Part shown: positions 36,031 to 44,949 of the stretch, in pieces | Numbering within the stretch: position 1 is the first letter of the stretch | How the letters are laid out: every line of letters starts with the position of its first letter | From: Candidatus Gastranaerophilales bacterium | Lineage (GTDB): Bacteria > Cyanobacteriota > Vampirovibrionia > Gastranaerophilales > Gastranaerophilaceae | Direction of reading: 5' to 3' | Length of the DNA: 64,000 nucleotides | Assembly: GCA_016282705.1 (NCBI GenBank) | Contig: JAEELO010000083.1 | Location: 1-64,000 of the forward strand | Translations under genes and position numbers: made by a program | The notes under the pieces: model-generated | The model's database searches: none | What the model was told of the DNA's origin: nothing | What the model saw: only the letters and a program-made list of their open reading frames with translations

Positions 36031-37164
36031 TTATAATATATTTATTTTATTGTCTTTTATCTCAAAAATTTCAACGTTTTTAAGGTATTCTTCTTTGAAA
36101 TTTAATGTATCAACCGATGTAATAATAGTTTGCGTATCTTTATCAATTGCATTTAAAAGATAGTTTTGTCTTATATCGTCTAATTCTGCCAGTACATCAT
36201 CCAAAAGCAAAATGGCATTTATATTTATTTTTTCTTTAATAAATGCAAGTTCTGCCAGTTTTAACGAAAGAACAATTGTTCTTTGCTGACCTTGTGAAGC
36301 ATATTTTTTTGCTTCCGACTTATTTATGAAGAATGAAATATCATCTCTGTGAGAACCAATAATACTTTGACCTCTTATAATTTCTTCCTGTTTTTTTTCT
36401 TCAAGTTTTTTTCTGAAGTTTTCCAAAATATATTCATTATTATGTTCAAATTTTTCGGTTGATGGAACATCGCCGATAATTGAAGAATTATAAACTATAG
36501 ATAAATCTTCGTTTTCAGAAATTTGTTTATGTTTTTCTTTTGCTATTTTTTGTAATTCATATAAAAAATTAATTCTTATAAAAATGATATTACTGCCTGT
36601 TATAGCCAGTTGTTCATTCCAAATATCAAGCATTGATGTATCTGAATTAATATTACCTTTTAAGCTTTTTAAATAATTATTTTTTTGTGTGCGGATTTTA
36701 TTATATTTAGCCAGACGTTCAACATATGCGGGAAATATTTGGCTTATAGCCAAATCCAGCCATTTTCTTCTGTCATCAGGGGTTCCTCTTAATAACAATA
36801 AATCATTTGTGGTGAAACAAACAGTTGACATATTACTTATAAAATCGGAAGATTTATTTTTGTTTAAACCGTTTACTTTTAGTTTTTTTCTGTTTGGAGG
36901 ATTAATTGTTACTTCAAGTTCAATATCTACATCAAATTTTTTTACTTCTGCTTTAATATTACATATTTCTTCGTTCCATTTTATTAATTCGGCATCACTT
37001 TTTGCACGCAAAGAATCAAGAGAAGAAAGATAATAAACAGCCTCTAAAAGATTTGTTTTTCCCTGTGCATTCTTTCCTATAAATAATATTTTTTCGGAAT
37101 TAAAATTAATACTTATGTCCGAATAATTTCTGTAATTTTTTAAACTTAACTTCTTAATGAACAT
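36031..37164 (-). CDS. recF: DNA replication and repair protein RecF
   Basis: SMC-like ATPase that helps load RecA at gaps in single-stranded DNA. The 377-aa protein has Walker A GKNAQGKT near residue 32, the ABC signature ASQGQQRT near 290 and Walker B AILLLDDVLAELD near 325. It is not next to dnaA-dnaN-gyrB, where recF often sits. The ATG opens MFIKKLSLKNYRNY, the usual RecF start. Confidence 0.97.
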   Translation of the reverse strand: MFIKKLSLKNYRNYSDISINFNSEKILFIGKNAQGKTNLLEAVYYLSSLDSLRAKSDAELIKWNEEICNIKAEVKKFDVDIELEVTINPPNRKKLKVNGLNKNKSSDFISNMSTVCFTTNDLLLLRGTPDDRRKWLDLAISQIFPAYVERLAKYNKIRTQKNNYLKSLKGNINSDTSMLDIWNEQLAITGSNIIFIRINFLYELQKIAKEKHKQISENEDLSIVYNSSIIGDVPSTEKFEHNNEYILENFRKKLEEKKQEEIIRGQSIIGSHRDDISFFINKSEAKKYASQGQQRTIVLSLKLAELAFIKEKININAILLLDDVLAELDDIRQNYLLNAIDKDTQTIITSVDTLNFKEEYLKNVEIFEIKDNKINIL

Positions 37165-37241
37165 AAAATAATTATATCAAATGAAATAAAAATAGACTTC
37201 ACGTTAAAATCTGATAATATATTATTAAGGGAAAAAATAAA

Positions 37242-37889
37242 ATGTTTAAAGATAAATTAACGGAAGCAGCAAAAAGAATAAAAATAATAGAGACCGGAAG
37301 ACGTCTTTATGAAAGAAATTTAACTGTCGGAACTTCAGGAAATCTCAGTATAAGAACAAACGAAGGGATTTTGATTACAGCTTCAGGCACGGCACTTGGC
37401 GGTCTGACATTAGAAGGTATTGTATTAATGGACTTTGACGGAAATGAACTATCCGCAGGCAAAGCATCGTCTGAAAAAATGCTTCATGTTGAAATATATA
37501 AACAAAGACCGGATATTAATGCAATTATTCATGTGCATCCTGTTTATTTAACAAGTTTTGCCGCTTGTCGATTGCCTTTAAATGAACCTATAATGTCTGA
37601 AAATATTTTATATTTTGAAGAAATTCCATTGGCTGATTATGCAATGCCTTCATCTGGGGTGCTTGTAGATAATACAGTTAAATTTATTGATAACCATGAT
37701 GTTGTTTTAATGGCAAATCATGGAGTTGTTGTTTGTGCTAAAGATATTGAAACAGCATTTTTAAAAACAGAAACAGCCGAATATTATGCACAGGTAACAA
37801 TTAATACTAAATTGCTCGGCGGAGCCAAAAATCTTTCCGAACAAGATGTTCAGGATTTAATAAATTTAAAGAAGATGGCTAATAATTAA
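37242..37889 (+). CDS. Class II aldolase/adducin family protein
   Basis: Predicted 215-aa zinc-dependent aldolase or epimerase of the FucA/AraD type. Motifs are GTSGNLSIR near residue 30 (phosphate binding), SSEKMLHVEIY with the catalytic Glu near 76, HVHPVY with the zinc His pair near 98, and NHGVVV with the third His near 160. It could be L-fuculose-phosphate aldolase or a related sugar-phosphate lyase; no sugar kinase or transporter is adjacent to decide this. It stands alone, divergent from recF. Confidence 0.88.
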   Translation: MFKDKLTEAAKRIKIIETGRRLYERNLTVGTSGNLSIRTNEGILITASGTALGGLTLEGIVLMDFDGNELSAGKASSEKMLHVEIYKQRPDINAIIHVHPVYLTSFAACRLPLNEPIMSENILYFEEIPLADYAMPSSGVLVDNTVKFIDNHDVVLMANHGVVVCAKDIETAFLKTETAEYYAQVTINTKLLGGAKNLSEQDVQDLINLKKMANN

Positions 37890-37909
37890 TATTATTTAAC
37901 AGTATAAAA

Positions 37910-39244
37910 CTATTTACCGATACAGAAATTATCAAAAATATTATTTAAAATATCATCGGTAATAACTTCACCTGAAACCTCGGAAATAAACATTAATGCT
38001 GATTTTATATCAATAGAAATTAAATCCTGAATTTCTTTATTTTGAGCCGCAACTAAAGCATTTATTAATGAGTTTTTTGTTTCTTCAAGTGCTTTTTGTT
38101 GTCTTTGATTTGTAATAAATTCAATTTCGGTAAGATTTTGACTTATTACGGCTTTTTTTATTTTTTGCTTTAAAATATCAAGATTTTCACCTGTTTTTAG
38201 GGATATACAAACAGCATCAGCATCTTTTGTTTGCGTTAAATCGCATTTTGTTGCGACTTTAATGTGCTTTTTATCTTTAATTGAGTTGTATATTTCTTCA
38301 TCTTCTTTCGTATATCCGTCGTTTAAATCATATAAAAATAAAACAATATCGGCATCTTGAACATATTTCTTTGAATAATCTATACCTATTGCTTCAACTT
38401 TATTTATATTTTTATCATCTCTTATTCCTGCCGTATCAATTATTGTTGCTGCAATACCGTCTATATCAATTGTTTCTTGTATGACATCACGCGTTGTTCC
38501 TGCAATATCCGTAACAATTGCCCTCTCCAAATTTAACAATGCATTAAATAATGATGATTTACCGACATTAGGTCTGCCTGCAAGTACTATTTTTATTCCT
38601 TGTCTGTATATATTTGAACTTTTAGAAAAGCTCAAAATGTAGTTAATTTCTTCAATGATTTTTTCAATGGTTAGTTCTATAAATGAATATTCCGGCTCTT
38701 TAACATCTTCAGGAAAATCTACAGCTGCAATAATTTTTGATAATAAATCAGTAATTTCCTGTCTTATTTTTCCGACTTCGATTGATAATTTCCCAAATAA
38801 ATTCTGAGCACTTGTTACTGCAAATTTTTCGCTTCCGGCATGAATTAAATCCAAAACAGCTTCGGCTTGAGATAAATCCATTTTATGATTTAAAAATGCA
38901 CGTTTTGTGTATTCTCCCTTTTCTGCACATCGTGCACCGTTTTTTATCGTTAAATCAAGAATTTTATTTGTTATATGAATACCGCCATGGCATTGTATTT
39001 CTATAATGTCTTCACCCGTATAACTGTTCGGTGCTTTAAACGGAAGGACTATGACTTCATCAATTTTTTCTGAATTATCCAATATCCAGCCGTGGTATAT
39101 TTTTCCTGCTTCAAGGTTTTGAGAAGAAAACATTTTATTTATTATATCAAAAGCTTTTTCACCTGAAATTCTGACAATACTAACACCGCCGTTTCCTATC
39201 GGTGTTGCAATTGCGGATATTGTATCTGTCATTGAATTAATCAT
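37910..39244 (-). CDS. mnmE: tRNA modification GTPase MnmE
   Basis: GTPase that with MnmG modifies the wobble uridine (U34) of certain tRNAs. The 444-aa protein has an N-terminal tetrahydrofolate-binding domain (IATPIGNGGVSIVRISG), the helical domain, and a G domain inserted near residues 215-370 with GRPNVGKSS, AGTTRD, DTAG and TKCD. The C-terminal CIGK motif with its catalytic Cys is intact. I keep the ATG at 39244 because GAGG lies five bases upstream; the ATG at 39232 is a second possibility. Confidence 0.98.
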   Translation of the reverse strand: MINSMTDTISAIATPIGNGGVSIVRISGEKAFDIINKMFSSQNLEAGKIYHGWILDNSEKIDEVIVLPFKAPNSYTGEDIIEIQCHGGIHITNKILDLTIKNGARCAEKGEYTKRAFLNHKMDLSQAEAVLDLIHAGSEKFAVTSAQNLFGKLSIEVGKIRQEITDLLSKIIAAVDFPEDVKEPEYSFIELTIEKIIEEINYILSFSKSSNIYRQGIKIVLAGRPNVGKSSLFNALLNLERAIVTDIAGTTRDVIQETIDIDGIAATIIDTAGIRDDKNINKVEAIGIDYSKKYVQDADIVLFLYDLNDGYTKEDEEIYNSIKDKKHIKVATKCDLTQTKDADAVCISLKTGENLDILKQKIKKAVISQNLTEIEFITNQRQQKALEETKNSLINALVAAQNKEIQDLISIDIKSALMFISEVSGEVITDDILNNIFDNFCIGK

Positions 39245-39353
39245 ATTAACCTCAAATCATGATAATTATATGATAAAAAATATAATTTAATAAATTTATA
39301 GCCGAAATAAATAATATGATGTAAAATTATTGAAAATAACATTGAGGTTAAAA

Positions 39354-39686
39354 ATGGCAGATTGTATTTTTTGTAAAATAGCGAACGGTGAAATACCGAC
39401 AAATTTGATTTATGAAGATGAAAATGTTGTGGCATTTAATGATTTAAATCCGCAGGCTCCCGTGCATTTTCTTGTAATTCCGAAAAAACATTATGCTTCA
39501 TTAAATGATATTGATTCAAAAGAAGCATTTGGTTATATTTTTTCTGCAATTCCAAAAATCACTGCTAAACTCGAAATAAAAGAATACAGAACAGTAGTAA
39601 ATACAGGTGCAAGTGCAGGACAAACAGTATTCCATATTCACGTACATGTAATGGCAGGCAGAGATTTCGGCTGGCCGGCAGGTTAA
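39354..39686 (+). CDS. HIT family purine nucleotide phosphoramidase (HinT-like)
   Basis: Predicted 110-aa histidine-triad protein that hydrolyses AMP-lysine or similar phosphoramidates. CIFCKI...GEIP near the start (residues 4-14) has the zinc-type Cys pair, and HIHVHVM at about 97-103 is the histidine triad. The ATG at 39354 follows GAGG by six bases. It is the first gene of a short run with the 107-aa protein and the SDR. Confidence 0.96.
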   Translation: MADCIFCKIANGEIPTNLIYEDENVVAFNDLNPQAPVHFLVIPKKHYASLNDIDSKEAFGYIFSAIPKITAKLEIKEYRTVVNTGASAGQTVFHIHVHVMAGRDFGWPAG

Positions 39687-39687
39687 T

Positions 39688-40011
39688 ATGTATAACAGAT
39701 GGTATGACAAATATCCGGATTTAAAACAACTGCTCAGCCTTTTAGAGGCTGTAGATGAAAATTATGCAAATATAATTTCACAGGATTTTTTGCAGATTAT
39801 TGTTGCAAAATACCGCAATCAATTTGATGAAGTTATAAAAAAATTATCAGACAATGCACCTCCGAGATATAGCAGATGGTATGATAAGAATTATGACCTG
39901 CATACATGTATTGAATTTATAAAGACATTGGATGATAATGAAAAAACAGCATTAATTAATGATTTAATAATGTCTTTGTACAGTTATATAACGAATGTAG
40001 ATGATGAATAA
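39688..40011 (+). CDS. Small repeat protein of unknown function
   Basis: Predicted 107-aa acidic helical protein made of two similar halves. RWYDKYPDLKQLLSLLEA at residues 4-21 and RWYDKNYDLHTCIEFIKT at about 65-82 are clear internal repeats, each followed by an acidic LDD/VDE turn. It starts one base after the HIT stop codon and overlaps the SDR gene by 11 bases, so it belongs to their operon. I do not recognise the family. Confidence 0.75.
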   Translation: MYNRWYDKYPDLKQLLSLLEAVDENYANIISQDFLQIIVAKYRNQFDEVIKKLSDNAPPRYSRWYDKNYDLHTCIEFIKTLDDNEKTALINDLIMSLYSYITNVDDE

Positions 40012-40729
40012 AAAAAATATATTAATTACAGGTTCTTCTCAAGGTATAGGTTTAGCAATTGCAAAGCATTTTGCGGCTAATCATAACGTATATATATCAG
40101 GAAGATACGAAGATAAACTCAAAAAATTATGTGAAGAAAACAAGTTTGCGGGGTATTGCGCCATTGATTTAACTGATTTTAATGCAGCTGAAAAATTGCA
40201 TATGCAGCTTGGTGTAAATATTGATATTTTGATAAATAATGCAGGAGTGTATTATTATTCCGCAATAGAAAATATGAAAAAAGAAGATATTCAAACTTCG
40301 GTTAAAATCAATATGCTTGCACCATATGAGCTCAGTAAGTTTTGTATACCTTATATGAAACAGCAGAAATGGGGCAGAATTATAAATATAGGTTCTATTT
40401 CGGGTGTTGTAGGTGAGGCAAATGCAACCGTTTATACAATGACAAAATCAGCTTTGATTGGTTTAACAAAATCACTTGCACTTGAACTTGCACAAGATGA
40501 TATAACCGTCAATATAATTAATCCCGGCTGGGTAGATACGGAATTAATTAATAATGAAAAGCTGGAAGAAGATTTTTCTAAGGAAGAAATCTTAGAAACT
40601 ATTCCGCAAAGGAGATTTGTTACTCCCGAGGAAATTGCAAATACATGCGAATTTTTAATTTCAGATAAAGCAAAAACGATAACGGGTCAATCGATTAATA
40701 TTTGTGCCGGTTTATCATTAGGCTGTTAA
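40001..40729 (+). CDS. Short-chain dehydrogenase/reductase (FabG-like)
   Basis: Predicted 242-aa NAD(P)-dependent oxidoreductase with a Rossmann fold. GSSQGIGLA (residues 10-18) binds the cofactor. NNAG lies near 80, and the catalytic Ser-Tyr-Lys set is in SISGV and YTMTK near 130 and 147. NPGWVDT follows. It could be 3-oxoacyl-ACP reductase, but the family is broad and the operon partners do not decide the substrate. It ends at a strong terminator. Confidence 0.93.
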   Translation: MMNKKNILITGSSQGIGLAIAKHFAANHNVYISGRYEDKLKKLCEENKFAGYCAIDLTDFNAAEKLHMQLGVNIDILINNAGVYYYSAIENMKKEDIQTSVKINMLAPYELSKFCIPYMKQQKWGRIINIGSISGVVGEANATVYTMTKSALIGLTKSLALELAQDDITVNIINPGWVDTELINNEKLEEDFSKEEILETIPQRRFVTPEEIANTCEFLISDKAKTITGQSINICAGLSLGC

Positions 40730-40730
40730 T

Positions 40731-40764
40731 AAAAAAGGATATCATTTATTTGATATCCTTTTTT
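40731..40764. terminator. Bidirectional terminator
   Basis: A perfect 14-bp stem AAAAAAGGATATCA / TGATATCCTTTTTT with a 6-base loop lies between the convergent SDR and prepilin/S74 genes. Confidence 0.93.
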
Positions 40765-40782
40765 ATTTTGTATTTTAATTGT

Positions 40783-43161
40783 TTATTTTTTCTGTGCTGC
40801 TTGTTTTTCAAGTTTTGCAAGACGTTTTTCAAATGCTTTGTTTTGTTCCTTTAACTGTTTGTTTTGTTGTTCAAGAGCTGTAATTCTCTTATCCAAACCT
40901 GTAATTTTAGCAGTTAAATCTTGTATTTGTTTGCATAATTCTTTGATTGAATTAACCATTGCATAGAAAATGTCTTCTGTCCTTATTCTCAAATATCCGT
41001 CTTCATCTTTAGAAACAGCATTTGGGAATATTTTTTGCAATTCCTGAGCGATTACACCAACGTGAGGTGTTTTCTTTTCATCTTTTTTATATGTGAAGTT
41101 TTTAACCTGCAATGCATTGATTTCTTTCAATCCTGCAGTGTTATCACCAGATACGTTTTTCAAACGAATATCGGATGCTGTTGCTAATTGTTGTATTTGT
41201 TGACGTATTTCTGTAAGGGCATCTTTTATAGCTTGAAGAGAATTTTTTAAAGAACCATTTGCGTTACCATCAAAAATATTTGCAGTTCCTCTAACATTTA
41301 TATCACCTTTTACATCTATTTGAACATCATTATTATCTACAATTGTTAAATTATTAAATAATATTCTACTTGTATGAGCTGGTACAGTACTTGGTAGAGT
41401 AGAAGTAGCATGTACTGCAAATAATTCATTTGCTTTGAAGAATAAACCATATTTTATTGTATATGGATTATTATTATTTTCTCCTGCATAAAAATCAAAA
41501 TCTTCACCGATTCTAACTTCTCTTCTTGTAGGTGACGAGAAATCGTTTATTTTAACAGCATTTTTATTTGAATCTGTAGATAAAATAATTTCCTTTGCTG
41601 ACGGATTTACAGTAATCATATCATTAATTAATAAAGGATAATTATTTCCTTGTTCAGAACCGTCACCTTTAGGACTTTCTGCTCTTATAGCAACTATAGC
41701 CTGATTATCTATTTTTGATCCCCATTGCCATACTTCTTTTGGGAAATCCAGTGTAAGCATATTGTTAAAGTTAATATCGTTATAATAAGTATCAGTCGAA
41801 CTTGTATTATATCTGTCAAATGATTGAATATATGCTGTTCTGTTAGGATATGGTGCGCTGAATTGGAGAGTTGTAGAAGCTTCATTATAATTGCTGATTA
41901 TACCGCCGACATCTCTTAAATTGAAATTAGCAATACCAAAACGACCTTTTTCATGACTAGCATCTTGTTCTTCATATCCTGTTACTCCGGATAAAGATAA
42001 AAATTCAAATATATTTGCACTTCCGTTAAACGGTCTAAAAGCAACACGTTTAGCATTAATTGTTAATTCTTTATCAACACCGCTTTCGTATTTCATATGT
42101 CCGGTAATTATTGAAGGTTCAAAGTACTCATCTTCTCCTACCATTTTCGGAACACCTATATATAGTCCGTAATTTTTAGTAAGAGTACTACCCGACATTG
42201 GTCCTGTTTCAAAACCTGCACCGTAACCTATACAAACATTTCCCTTACCTTCTGTTACAAGTCCACAAGACCACTGACCTACAGCGGTGTTTCCTTTACC
42301 GCTTGTAAGTTCGGATAAACTGGCACTACCTATAGCAGTATTTTTATCTCCTGTTTTATTGTTATACAAAGAGCCATATCCAACGGCTGTATTATCTCTG
42401 CCTTCAATATTATATCTTTGAGACAATGCACCTATAGCTGTATTATTTACCGGTGTTTTAGAATCGTCATAACCCAAATCATACAATGTTCCAAACCCAA
42501 TAGCTGTATTATTGTGCCCGTGAATATTTTTTGTAAGGGTTTTTCTTCCTAATGCAGTATTTCTTTTACCGTCATAGTTGTTAGTTAAAGCAAGGTGACC
42601 TATTGCAGTATTTTCACCAAATATGGTTGTGCTTTCAGGATTTTGATTTTGCAATGAACCTATACCTATTGCAATATTACCCGGATCCATAGAGATTCTT
42701 CCGGCATAATTAAATTCCGCTTCACCTGTATTTTTTATAACCGTATTATAAAAAGAAATATGAGAACTTAATGTCGCAGGTTCATCCTGATATGCTTTTC
42801 TTTTTAATATTACAAATTTATCACCTTTGTTTGAAAATTTAATTTTATTTGCTTCCGGAGCTGTCCAGCTTTCGGTTAAAGTAATATTTTCATCAGGATC
42901 TGTCGGTGCTGTTGCATCATCTATTACTAATTTTGTTGAATCAGTATCCGGAATTCTGTCAAGACCTAATAATGCTGCTTGATTACTTCCCATTGTGGCA
43001 TAAATACTATTATTCTGGTCGCTCCAACGCCAAATATTTTCTCTTGAAGCTCCGTTTTTCTTTGTTATTGTAGGAATTGCAGCTGATAAAACAATACTTA
43101 TAATAAGTAAAGAAATCAATAGTTCTGCAAGAGAAAAACCCTTTTGTTTTTTATTCATCAT
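40783..43161 (-). CDS. Chimeric prepilin-like protein with head repeats and S74 chaperone domain
   Basis: Predicted 792-aa protein. The N-terminus has a type IV prepilin-like signal: KKQKGFSLAELLISLLIIS, with cleavage expected after Gly and the essential Glu at +5, then a hydrophobic helix. Residues about 180-300 contain seven to eight repeats of the N-T-A-(I/V)-G form, as in YadA-like and tail-fibre beta-roll heads. Near residue 660 an intramolecular S74 chaperone/peptidase starts (SDIRLKN, later GVIAQELQKIFPNAV), whose Ser-Asp dyad cleaves itself in phage tail spikes. A trimeric-type coiled coil (TALEQQNKQLKEQNK) forms the tail. The ATG at 43161 (or 43158) overlaps the DciA-like gene. A surface adhesin or minor pilin is likely. 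Confidence 0.85.
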   Translation of the reverse strand: MMNKKQKGFSLAELLISLLIISIVLSAAIPTITKKNGASRENIWRWSDQNNSIYATMGSNQAALLGLDRIPDTDSTKLVIDDATAPTDPDENITLTESWTAPEANKIKFSNKGDKFVILKRKAYQDEPATLSSHISFYNTVIKNTGEAEFNYAGRISMDPGNIAIGIGSLQNQNPESTTIFGENTAIGHLALTNNYDGKRNTALGRKTLTKNIHGHNNTAIGFGTLYDLGYDDSKTPVNNTAIGALSQRYNIEGRDNTAVGYGSLYNNKTGDKNTAIGSASLSELTSGKGNTAVGQWSCGLVTEGKGNVCIGYGAGFETGPMSGSTLTKNYGLYIGVPKMVGEDEYFEPSIITGHMKYESGVDKELTINAKRVAFRPFNGSANIFEFLSLSGVTGYEEQDASHEKGRFGIANFNLRDVGGIISNYNEASTTLQFSAPYPNRTAYIQSFDRYNTSSTDTYYNDINFNNMLTLDFPKEVWQWGSKIDNQAIVAIRAESPKGDGSEQGNNYPLLINDMITVNPSAKEIILSTDSNKNAVKINDFSSPTRREVRIGEDFDFYAGENNNNPYTIKYGLFFKANELFAVHATSTLPSTVPAHTSRILFNNLTIVDNNDVQIDVKGDINVRGTANIFDGNANGSLKNSLQAIKDALTEIRQQIQQLATASDIRLKNVSGDNTAGLKEINALQVKNFTYKKDEKKTPHVGVIAQELQKIFPNAVSKDEDGYLRIRTEDIFYAMVNSIKELCKQIQDLTAKITGLDKRITALEQQNKQLKEQNKAFEKRLAKLEKQAAQKK

Positions 43162-43489
43162 CAGTTTCTTTCCATTTCTTATAATCAAAATTTATATCTT
43201 TTATTTTAATGCCCGTTTCGTGAGCTTTTTTATTCATTTTATCTACCAATTTTGCTTTTTCTAAATATAATTCATTTGCAACAAATGAATCGGAACATAC
43301 TATTGTTAGTTTATTATCGTCAGAAAAACTATGAACTTTAGCTAAATTTATAATTTTTTTACCGACAACCTCCTGCCAAAAATTTTGTAATACTTCAATA
43401 TTTTGAATTTTTTGGGGATTATAATTAAAATCAAGTTCTTTAATTACATCCTCAAGCAGTTCGAAATTAGAATAATTTATTCTTTTCAT
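43151..43489 (-). CDS. DUF721/DciA-like protein
   Basis: Predicted 112-aa protein resembling DUF721/DciA, the ancestral loader-type partner of the replicative helicase. The core FWQEVVGKKIINLAKVHSF, then KLTIVCSDSFVANELY, with an amphipathic strand-helix pattern, is typical. The helicase-loading role is taken from the family. It overlaps the downstream prepilin/S74 gene by 8-11 bases, depending on the start. Confidence 0.8.
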   Translation of the reverse strand: MKRINYSNFELLEDVIKELDFNYNPQKIQNIEVLQNFWQEVVGKKIINLAKVHSFSDDNKLTIVCSDSFVANELYLEKAKLVDKMNKKAHETGIKIKDINFDYKKWKETDDE

Positions 43490-43553
43490 ACTTTAACAAT
43501 TATAAAGGTTTTTTTAAAATATTTCAAAGTCTTAATAATAATTGTAATGTAAT

Positions 43554-44213
43554 TTATACATCAAGAATATTTTTTACTTGTGCAATTATTTTTTTATGAA
43601 TTTCTTTTTCGCTTAAAGTGCCGTCAATAGATACAAAACCGTATTCGTTTATCATCTTATGGTATTCTTCAATACATTTACTTTGATAAATTTGGAAACT
43701 TGTATAAAAATCGTTACTTAGACCTATATCTCTTCCTGATTCCCAATAATCCAGCCCCGTTGTTCCTATAATTCTTTTTAACAAGGTTTTAACAGGAACG
43801 TCCAAATAGAATACCATATCAGGTTCAGGTGCATAATCATAAAGATTTTTTAACCATTCTATGTCATGACCTCTTACAACATCTCTTGCATATGCCGTAT
43901 ATATGTATCTGTCTAAAATTACTACAAATCCAGCTTTTAAAGCCGGAATAATTACCTGCTCAAGCCTGTCTGCAAAATCTGCTGCATATAAAAGGCTGAA
44001 TGTGGTTGCATTTAAGAGATTTCTTTCTTTTGCATCATTAATTGCATCCGCAATAAATTTTGATGTTTTCCATTCACTAACCATAACTCCGTATGACTGG
44101 TCTTCTATCCATCTTTTTAAACGACCGATTTGAGTTGATTTTCCGGAACCGTCTGTCCCTTCTATTACTATTAATAAGCCTTCATAGCCATGTTTTGATT
44201 TGTATTTTACCAT
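43554..44213 (-). CDS. Thymidylate-kinase-like protein (second paralogue)
   Basis: Predicted 219-aa P-loop kinase of the dTMP kinase family. It has GTDGSGKST (residues 18-26), the DRYIYTAYARD motif near 105 and an EYGFVSIDG end. It starts directly after the stop of its paralogue (TAA then ATG), so the two are coupled. The two proteins share layout and many residues, such as ADFADRLEQVIIPALKAGF. Both retain the P-loop. Whether each phosphorylates dTMP, or a different nucleotide, is not clear. Confidence 0.85.
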   Translation of the reverse strand: MVKYKSKHGYEGLLIVIEGTDGSGKSTQIGRLKRWIEDQSYGVMVSEWKTSKFIADAINDAKERNLLNATTFSLLYAADFADRLEQVIIPALKAGFVVILDRYIYTAYARDVVRGHDIEWLKNLYDYAPEPDMVFYLDVPVKTLLKRIIGTTGLDYWESGRDIGLSNDFYTSFQIYQSKCIEEYHKMINEYGFVSIDGTLSEKEIHKKIIAQVKNILDV

Positions 44214-44897
44214 TTATAAAATTATTCCTTTCGGAGCAAGTATTTTTTTAACTTCTTCTCTGAAAAATACTTGTTTTTTATGAATGCTTTCATTTGCATC
44301 TATTTCTACAAGTCCGTATTCATCAATCATTTTTTTGTATTCATCATTTACTCGTTTTTGGAAAATTTTGTAACTTTCATACGGGTCAGGACTTATTTTT
44401 AAATCCATACCGGCTTCATAAAATTTAGGTGCTCTGTTAGAACAAATTCTTTCAAGTGAAACGTCTTCGGAAACTCTAAAATACAGTGTCAAATCAGGTT
44501 TAACGGCAAAACCGTATACTTTTCTTACCCAGTCTCTGTCTACACCTCTTGCAACATCACGTGCAAATGCCGTATATACATATCTGTCTGCCAGTACAAT
44601 AAAACCTGCTTTTAAAGCCGGAATAATTACCTGTTCAAGTCTGTCGGCAAAATCTACCGCATGAAGAAGAGAAAAGGTTCTGGGACTTAATAAATTTTTC
44701 TTTTTTGCAAGTTTTGTAGTTTGGGATATTAAATCGGACGAATTCCATTCCGTAAAAATAACGTCCTGTTTAAGTGATTTTAGCCAATCACGAAGTATAA
44801 CAAGCTGAGTTGACTTGCCTGAACCATCTATACCTTCAACGCAAATAAGTGTCCCCGGTAATTTATGCGGTTTATTTAATCTCGATTTTGTTTTCAT
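44214..44897 (-). CDS. Thymidylate-kinase-like protein (first paralogue)
   Basis: Predicted 227-aa P-loop kinase with GIDGSGKST (residues 22-30), DRYVYTAFARD near 115 and YGFAVKPDLTLYF. Compared with ordinary dTMP kinase (about 210 aa), the lid region (RAPKFYEAGMDL) lacks the usual Arg-rich stretch. It heads a tandem pair with the 219-aa gene. The pair could function as a heterodimer, or one copy may have another substrate. Neither is next to holB, a common tmk neighbour. Confidence 0.85.
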   Translation of the reverse strand: MKTKSRLNKPHKLPGTLICVEGIDGSGKSTQLVILRDWLKSLKQDVIFTEWNSSDLISQTTKLAKKKNLLSPRTFSLLHAVDFADRLEQVIIPALKAGFIVLADRYVYTAFARDVARGVDRDWVRKVYGFAVKPDLTLYFRVSEDVSLERICSNRAPKFYEAGMDLKISPDPYESYKIFQKRVNDEYKKMIDEYGLVEIDANESIHKKQVFFREEVKKILAPKGIIL

Positions 44898-44949
44898 AAT
44901 AATATTCTTTTTAAAGATAATAGCATGCTTTATTATAAATATTCAATTA

